Shown here: positions 57,201-64,000 of the stretch, piece after piece
How the letters are laid out: the number at the start of each line of letters is the position of its first letter
Position numbering within the stretch: position 1 is the first letter of the stretch
From: Antedon mediterranea
Lineage: Eukaryota; Echinodermata; Crinoidea; Comatulida; Antedonidae
Assembly (NCBI RefSeq): GCF_964355755.1
Contig: NC_092679.1
Location: forward strand, 9,972,932-10,036,931
Direction: 5' to 3'
Length of the DNA: 64,000 nucleotides
The notes under the pieces: generated by a model
The model's input: only the letters and a program-made list of their open reading frames with translations
Databases searched by the model: none
What the model was told of the DNA's origin: nothing
Translations under genes and position numbers: made by a program

Positions 57201-60200
57201 CTCTCTCTCGCTGATCTTTCTCTCTCTCGCTGATCTATCTCTCTCTTTCGCTGATCTATCTATCTCTCTCTCGCTGATCTATCTCTCTCGCTGATCTATC
57301 TCTCTCTCGCTGATCTATCTCTCTCTTGCTGATCTATCTCTCTCTCGCTGATCTATCTCTCCCTCTCACTGATCTATCTCTCTCTCGCTGATCTATCTTA
57401 TTTTCGCTGATCTATCTCTCTCTCGCTCATCTATCTATCTCTCTCTCGCTAATCTATCTCTTTCGTTGATCTATCTCTCTCTTGCTGATCTATCTCTCTC
57501 TCTCTCTCGCTGATCTATCTATCTCTCGCTAATCTATCTCTCTCTCGCTGATCTATATCTCTCTCGCTGATCTATCTCTTTCTCGCTGATCTATCTATCT
57601 CTCTCTCGCTGATCTATCTCTCTCTCGCTGATCTCTCTCTCTCTCTCGCTGATCTATCTCTCTCGCTGATCTATCTCTCTCTTGCTAATCTATCACTCTC
57701 TCGCTGATCTATCTCTCTCTCGCTGATCTATCTCTCTCTCTCTGATCTATCTCTCTTCCTCTCGCTGATCTATCTCTCTCTCGCTAATCTATCTCTCTCT
57801 CGCTGATCTATCTCTCTCTCACTGATCTATCTCTCTCTCGCTGATCTTTCTCTCTCTCGCTGATCTATCTCTTTCTCGCTGATCTATCTCTCTCTCGCTG
57901 ATCTATATCTCTCTCGCTGATCTATCTCTCTCTCGCTGATCTATCTCTCTCTCGCTGATCTATATCTCTCTCGCTGAACTATCTCTCCCTCTCGCTGATC
58001 TATCTCTCTCTCGCTGATCTATCTCTTTCTCGCTGATCTATCTCTCTCTCTCGCTGATCTATCTCTCTCTCTCTCGCTGATCTATCTCTCTCTCGCTGAT
58101 GTATCTATCTCTCTCGCTGATCTATCTCTTTCTCGCTGATCTATCTCTCTCTCTCTCGCTGATCTATCTCTCTCTCGCTGATCTATCTCTCTCTCGCTAA
58201 TCTATCTCGCTCTCGCTGATCTATCTCTCTCCTCAGAGCGATCTATCTCTCTCTTGCTGATCTATTTCTCTCTCTCTCTCGCTGATCTATCTATCTCTCG
58301 CTGATCTATCTCTCTCTCGCTGATTTATATCTCTCTCGCTGATCTATATCTCTCTCGCTGATCTATCTATCTCTCTCTCGCTGATCTATCTCTCTCTCGC
58401 TGATCTAACTCTCTCTCGCTGATCTATCTCTCTCTCGCTGATCTATCTCTCTCTAGCTGATCTCTCTCTCTCCTCTCTCTCTCGCTGATCTATCTCTCTC
58501 TCGCTGATCTATCTCTCTCTCGCTGATCTCTCTCTCTCTCGCTGATCTATCTCTCTCGCTGATCTATCTCTCTCTTGCTAATCTATCACTCTCTCGCTGA
58601 TCTATCTCTCTCTCGCTGATCTATCTCTCTCTCTCTGATCTATCTCTCTCTCTCTCGCTGATCTATCTCTCTCTCGCTAATCTATCTCTCTCTCGCTGAT
58701 CTATCTCTCTCTCACTGATCTATCTCTCTCTCGCTGATCTTTCTCTCTCTCGCTGATCTATCTCTCTCTCGCTGATCTATCTCTCTCTCGCTGATCTATA
58801 TCTCTCTCGCTGATCTGTCTCTCTCTCTCGCTGATCTATCTCTCTCTCGCTGACCTATCTCTCTCTCGCTGATCTTTCTCTCTCTCGCTGATCTATCTCT
58901 CTCTTTCGCTGATCTATCTATCTCTCTCTCGCTGATCTATCTCTCTCGCTGATCTATCTCTCTCTCGCTGATCTATCTCTCTCTCGCTGATCTATCTCTC
59001 TCTCGCTGATCTATCTCTCTCTCGCTGATTTATATCTCTCTCGCTGATCTATATCTCTCTCGCTGATCTATCTATCTCTCTCTCGCTGATCTATCTCTCT
59101 CTCGCTGATCTAACTCTCTCTCGCTGATCTATCTCTCTCTCGCTGATCTATCTCTCTCTAGCTGATCTCTCTCTCTCCTCTCTCTCTCGCTGATCTATCT
59201 CTCTCTCGCTGATCTATCTCTCTCTCGCTGATCTCTCTCTCTCTCTCGCTGATCTATCTCTCTCGCTGATCTATCTCTCTCTTGCTAATCTATCACTCTC
59301 TCGCTGATCTATCTCTCTCTCGCTGATCTATCTCTCTCTCTCTGATCTATCTCTCTCTCTCTCGCTGATCTATCTCTCTCTCGCTAATCTATCTCTCTCT
59401 CGCTGATCTATCTCTCTCTCACTGATCTATCTCTCTCTCGCTGATCTTTCTCTCTCTCGCTGATCTATCTCTCTCTTGCTGATCTATATCTCTCTCGCTG
59501 ATCTGTCTCTCTCTCTCGCTGATCTATCTCTTTCTCGCTGACCTATCTCTCTCTCGCTGATCTTTCTCTCTCTCGCTGATCTATCTCTCTCTTTCGCTGA
59601 TCTATCTATCTCTCTCTCGCTGATCTATCTCTCTCGCTGATCTATCTCTCTCTCGCTGATCTATCTCTCTCTTGCTGATCTATCTCTCTCTCGCTGATCT
59701 ATCTCTCCCTCTCACTGATCTATCTCTCTCTCGCTGATCTATCTCTTTTTCGCTGATCTATCTCTCTCTCGCTCATCTATCTATCTCTCTCTCGCTAATC
59801 TATCTCTTTCGTTGATCTATCTCTCTCTTGCTGATCTATCTCTCTCTCTCTCTCGCTGATCTATCTATCTCTCGCTAATCTATCTCTCTCTCGCTGATCT
59901 ATATCTCTCTCGCTGATCTATCTCTTTCTCGCTGATCTATCTATCTCTCTCTCGCTGATCTATCTCTCTCTCGCTGATCTCTCTCTCTCTCTCGCTGATC
60001 TATCTCTCTCGCTGATCTATCTCTCTCTTGCTAATCTATCACTCTCTCGCTGATCTATCTCTCTCTCGCTGATCTATCTCTCTCTCTCTGATCTATCTCT
60101 CTCTCTCTCGCTGATCTATCTCTCTCTCGCTAATCTATCTCTCTCTCGCTGATCTATCTCTCTCTCACTGATCTATCTCTCTCTCGCTGATCTTTCTCTC

Positions 60201-63200
60201 TCTCGCTGATCTATCTCTTTCTCGCTGATCTATCTCTCTCTCGCTGATCTATATCTCTCTCGCTGATCTATCTCTCTCTCGCTGATCTATCTCTCTGTCG
60301 CTGACCTATCTCTCTCTCGCTGATCTTTCTCTCTCTCGCTGATCTATCTCTCTCTCTCGCTGATCTATCTATCTCTCTCTCGCTGATCTATCTCTCTCTC
60401 GCTGATCTATCTCTCTCTCGCTGATCTATCTCTCTCTCGCTGATCTATCTCTCCCTCTCGCTGATCTATCTCTCTCTCGCTGATCTATCTCTCTCTCGCT
60501 TATCTATCTCTCTCTCTTTCGCTGATCTATTTCTCTCTCTCTCTCTCTTGCTGATCTATCTCTCTCTCTCTCTCTCTCGCTGATCTATCTCTCTCTCGCT
60601 GATCTATCTATCTCTCTCGCTGATCCATCTCTTTCTCGCTGATCTATCTCTCTCTCTCGCTGATCTATCTCTCTCTCGCTGATCTATCTATCTCTCTCTC
60701 GCTGATCTATCTATCTCTCTCTCGCTGATCTATCTATCTCTCTCTCGCTGATCTATCTATCTCTCTCTCGCTGATCTATCTATCTCTCTCTCGCTGATCT
60801 ATCTCTCTCTCGCTGATCTATCTCTCTCGCTGATCTATCTCTCTCTCGCTGATCTATCTCTCTCTCTTTCGCTGATCTATCTCTCTCTCTCTCTCTCGCT
60901 GATCTATCTCTCTCTCTCTCTCTCTCGCTGATCTATCTCTCTCTCGCTGATCTATCTATCTCTCTCGCTGATCTATCTCTTTCTCGCTTATCTATCTCTC
61001 TCTCTCTCGCTGATCTATCTATCTCTCTCTCTCACTGATCTATCTATCTCTCTCTCGCTGATCGATCTATCTCTCTCTCGCTGATCTATCTATCTCTCTC
61101 TCGCTGATCTAGCTATCTCTCTCTCGCTCATCTATCTCTCTCTCGCTGATCTATCTATCTCTCTCTCGCTGATCTATCTATCTCTCTCTCGCTGATCTAT
61201 CTATCTCTCTCTCACTGATCTATCTATCTCTCTCTCGCTGATCTATCTCTCTCACGCTGATCTATCTCTCTCTCGCTCATCTATCTATCTCTCTCTCGCT
61301 AATCTATCTCTCTCGCTGATCTATCTCTCTCTCGCTGATCTATCTATCTCTCTTTCGCTGATCTATCTCTCTCTCGCTGATCTATCTATCTCTCTCTCGC
61401 TGATCTATCTATCTCTCTCTCGCTGATCTATCTATCTCTCTCTCGCTGATCTATCTCTCTCTCGCTGATCTATCTCTCTCTCTCGCTGACCTCTCTCTCT
61501 CTCGCTGATCTATCTCTCTCTCGCTGATCTATCTCTCTGTCGCTGATCTATCTCTCTCTCGCTGATCTTTCTCTCTCTCGCTGATCTATCTCTCTCTCTC
61601 GCTGATCTATCTCTCTCTCTCGCTGATCTATCTCTCTCTCACTGATCTATCTCTCTCTCGCTGATCTTTCTCTCTCTCGCTGATCTATCTCTCTCTCGCT
61701 GATCTATCTCTCTCTCGCTGATCTATATCTCTCTCGCTGATCTATCTCTCTCTCGCTGATCTATCTCTCTGTCGCTGACCTATCTCTCTGTCGCTGACCT
61801 ATCTCTCTCTCGCTGATCTTTCTCTCTCTCTCGCTGATCTATCTCTCTCTCTCTCGCTGATCTATCTCTCTCGCTGATCTATCTCTCTCTCGCTAATCTA
61901 TCTCACTCTCGCTGATCTATCTCTCTCCTCAGAGCGATCTATCTCTCTCTTGCTGATCTATTTCTCTCTCTCTCTCGCTGATCTATCTATCTCTCGCTGA
62001 TCTATCTCTCTCTCGCTGATCTATATCTCTCTCGCTGATCTATCTCTCTCTCGCTGATCTATCTATCTCTCTCTCGCTGATCTATCTCTCTCTCGCTGAT
62101 CTATCTCTCTCTCGCTGATCTATCTCTCTCTAGCTGATCTCTCTCTCTCCTCTCTCTCTCGCTGATCTATCTCTCTCTCGCTGATCTATCTCTCTCTCGC
62201 TGATCTCTCTCTCTCTCTCGCTGATCTATCTCTCTCGCTGATCTATCTCTCTCTTGCTAATCTATCACTCTCTCGCTGATCTATCTCTCTCTCGCTGATC
62301 TATCTCTCTCTCTCTGATCTATCTCTCTCTCTCTCGCTGATCTATCTCTCTCTCGCTAATCTATCTCTCTCTCGCTGATCTATCTCTCTCTCACTGATCT
62401 ATCTCTCTCTCGCTGATCTTTCTCTCTCTCGCTGATCTATCTCTCTCTCGCTGATCTATCTCTCTCTCGCTGATCTATATCTCTCTCGCTGATCTATCTC
62501 TCTCTCGCTGATCTATCTCTCTGTCGCTGACCTATCTCTCTCTCGCTGACCTATCTCTCTCTCGCTGATCTTTCTCTCTCTCTCGCTGATCTATCTCTCT
62601 CTCTCTCGCTGATCTATCTCTCTCGCTGATCTATCTCTCTCGCTGATCTATCTCTCTCTCGCTGATCTATCTCTCTCTCGCTGATCTATCTCTCTCTCGC
62701 TGATCTATCTCTCTCTCGCTGATCTATCTCTCTCTCGCTGATCTATCTCTCCCTCTCGCTGATCTATCTCTCTCTCGCTGATCTATCTCTCTCTCGCTGA
62801 TCTATCTCTCTCTCTCTTTCGCTTATCTATCTCTCTCTCTCTCTCTCGCTGATCTATCTCTCTCTCTCTCTCTCTCTCGCTGATCTATCTCTCTCTTGCT
62901 GATCTATCTATCTCTCTCGCTGATCTATCTCTTTCTCACTGATCTATCTCTCTCTCTCTCGCTGATCTATCTCTCTCTCGCTGATCTATCTATCTCTCTC
63001 TCGCTTATCTATCTATCTCTCTCTCGCTTATCTATCTATCTCTCTCTCGCTGATCTATCTATCTCTCTCTCGCTGATCTATCTATCTCTCTCTCGCTGAT
63101 CTATCTCTCTCTTGCTGATCTATCTCTCTCTCGCTCATCTATCTATCTCTCTCTCGCTAATCTCTCTCTCTCGCTGATCTATCTCTCTCGCTGATCTATC

Positions 63201-64000
63201 TCTCTCTTGCTGATCTATCTCTCTCTCTCTCTCGCTGATCTATCTATCTCTCGCTAATCTATCTCTCTCTCGCTGATCTATATCTCTCTCGCTGATCTAT
63301 CTCTTTCTCGCTGATCTATCTATCTCTCTCTCGCTGATCTATCTCTCTCTCGCTGATCTCTCTCTCTCTCTCTCTCGCTGATCTATCTCTCTCGCTGATC
63401 TATCTCTCTCTTGCTAATCTATCACTCTCTCGCTGATCTATCTCTCTCTCGCTGATCTATCTCTCTCTCTCTCGCTGATCTATCTCTCTCGCTGATCTAT
63501 CTCTCTCGCTGATCTATCTCTCTCGCTGATCTATCTCTCTCTCGCTGATCTATCTCTCTCTCGCTGATCTATCTCTCTCTCGCTGATCTATCTCTCTCTC
63601 GCTGATCTATCTCTCTCTCGCTGATCTATCTCTCCCTCTCGCTGATCTATCTCTCTCTCGCTGATCTATCTCTCTCTCGCTGATCTATCTCTCTCTCTTT
63701 CGCTTATCTATCTCTCTCTCTCTCTCTCTCGCTGATCTATCTCTCTCTCTCTCTCTCTCTCGCTGATCTATCTCTCTCTCGCTGATCTATCTATCTCTCT
63801 CGCTGATCTATCTCTTTCTCACTGATCTATCTCTCTCTCTCTCGCTGATCTATCTCTCTCTCGCTGATCTATCTATCTCTCTCTCGCTTATCTATCTATC
63901 TCTCTCTCGCTTATCTATCTATCTCTCTCTCGCTGATCTATCTATCTCTCTCTCGCTGATCTATCTATCTCTCTCTCGCTGATCTATCTCTCTCTCGCTG
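54289..64000 (-). repeat. Same satellite in opposite orientation
   Basis: The + strand here is the complement of the left array (CTCTCGCTGATCTATCTCTC and variants). Monomer length, GATC and the GCGAG core are unchanged. Higher-order repeats are visible: CCTCAGAG occurs at 55883, 58231 and 61927, and TAGCTGATCTCTC at 56106, 56813, 58454, 59159 and 62131. This gives a main period of about 2.35 kb with ~706-bp sub-repeats. It runs past the window end. A 67-codon Ser/Leu/Tyr/Ile-rich frame (62896-63099) is translation of the repeat, not a gene. Confidence 0.97.
55624..60550 (-). repeat. Higher-order repeat in inverted satellite, ~2.35-kb period
   Basis: The variants CGCTGAACTATC (55622 and 57972), CCTCAGAG (55883 and 58231) and TAGCTGATCTC (56106 and 58454) recur at 2348-2350 bp. 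A nested ~706-bp period joins 56106 with 56813 and 58454 with 59159. CCTCAGAG is not seen in GA form in the left array by eye, so the two arms have different higher-order units. Confidence 0.7.

Noticed and set aside
62896-63099. 67-codon open frame rich in Ser, Leu, Tyr and Ile
   Set aside because: It is direct translation of the CT satellite; the monomer length is not a multiple of three, so the frame is accidental.

Overview
The window looks like repeat-dominated, probably heterochromatic DNA from an animal. The evidence for a eukaryote is one gene split by four introns with clean GT/AG junctions in matching phases, tRNA-derived repeats with Pol III internal promoters, and tens of kilobases of satellite DNA. 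The gene belongs to a protein family I recall from invertebrate and fish genomes. The CTAGGCCTA-rich first intron is of a kind I associate with marine invertebrates such as echinoderms. The species cannot be fixed from the sequence.

Layout. (1) 1-32239: purine-strand satellite with a monomer of about 19 bp, TAGATCAGCGAGAGAGAGA, organised into kilobase-scale higher-order repeats. (2) 32240-34158: an AT-rich tandem repeat with 133/187-bp units, most carrying a hairpin. (3) 34159-39995: a tandem array of about 262-bp tRNA-like monomers on the minus strand, interrupted by composite elements with TACTCGGGGTAC inverted termini and four pairs of tRNA-Val(AAC)-like sequences. (4) 39996-44875: a 4.88-kb element with imperfect terminal inverted repeats enclosing a five-exon gene. 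(5) 44876-46260: foldback elements and an inverted copy of the AT-rich repeat. (6) 46261-48263: a 2-kb satellite island in the same orientation as the left array. (7) 48264-50040: a second, nearly identical copy of the AT-rich block. (8) 50041-54288: more tRNA-like monomers, split by a 1.5-kb insertion that carries a second kind of tRNA-like sequence (GAC anticodon). (9) 54289-64000: the satellite again, in the opposite orientation (CT on the + strand).

The most interesting object is the element at 39996-44875. Both ends match the pattern TGACCC-n2-TCTGGC-n-AAACCC, in inverted orientation. The gene inside is intact and, when spliced, encodes 678 or 726 residues (two candidate starts). It has an acidic N-terminus, a cysteine cluster, and a C-terminal region with three well-placed aspartates that resembles an RNase H-fold (DDE/D) catalytic core. 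Together these suggest an autonomous cut-and-paste DNA transposon whose transposase belongs to a protein family usually left as uncharacterised. I cannot place its termini in a named superfamily from memory. The target-site duplication is not clear, which is the main weakness.

Everything else is non-coding repeat. The remaining open frames are short and lie in satellite, hairpin or tRNA-like repeats.
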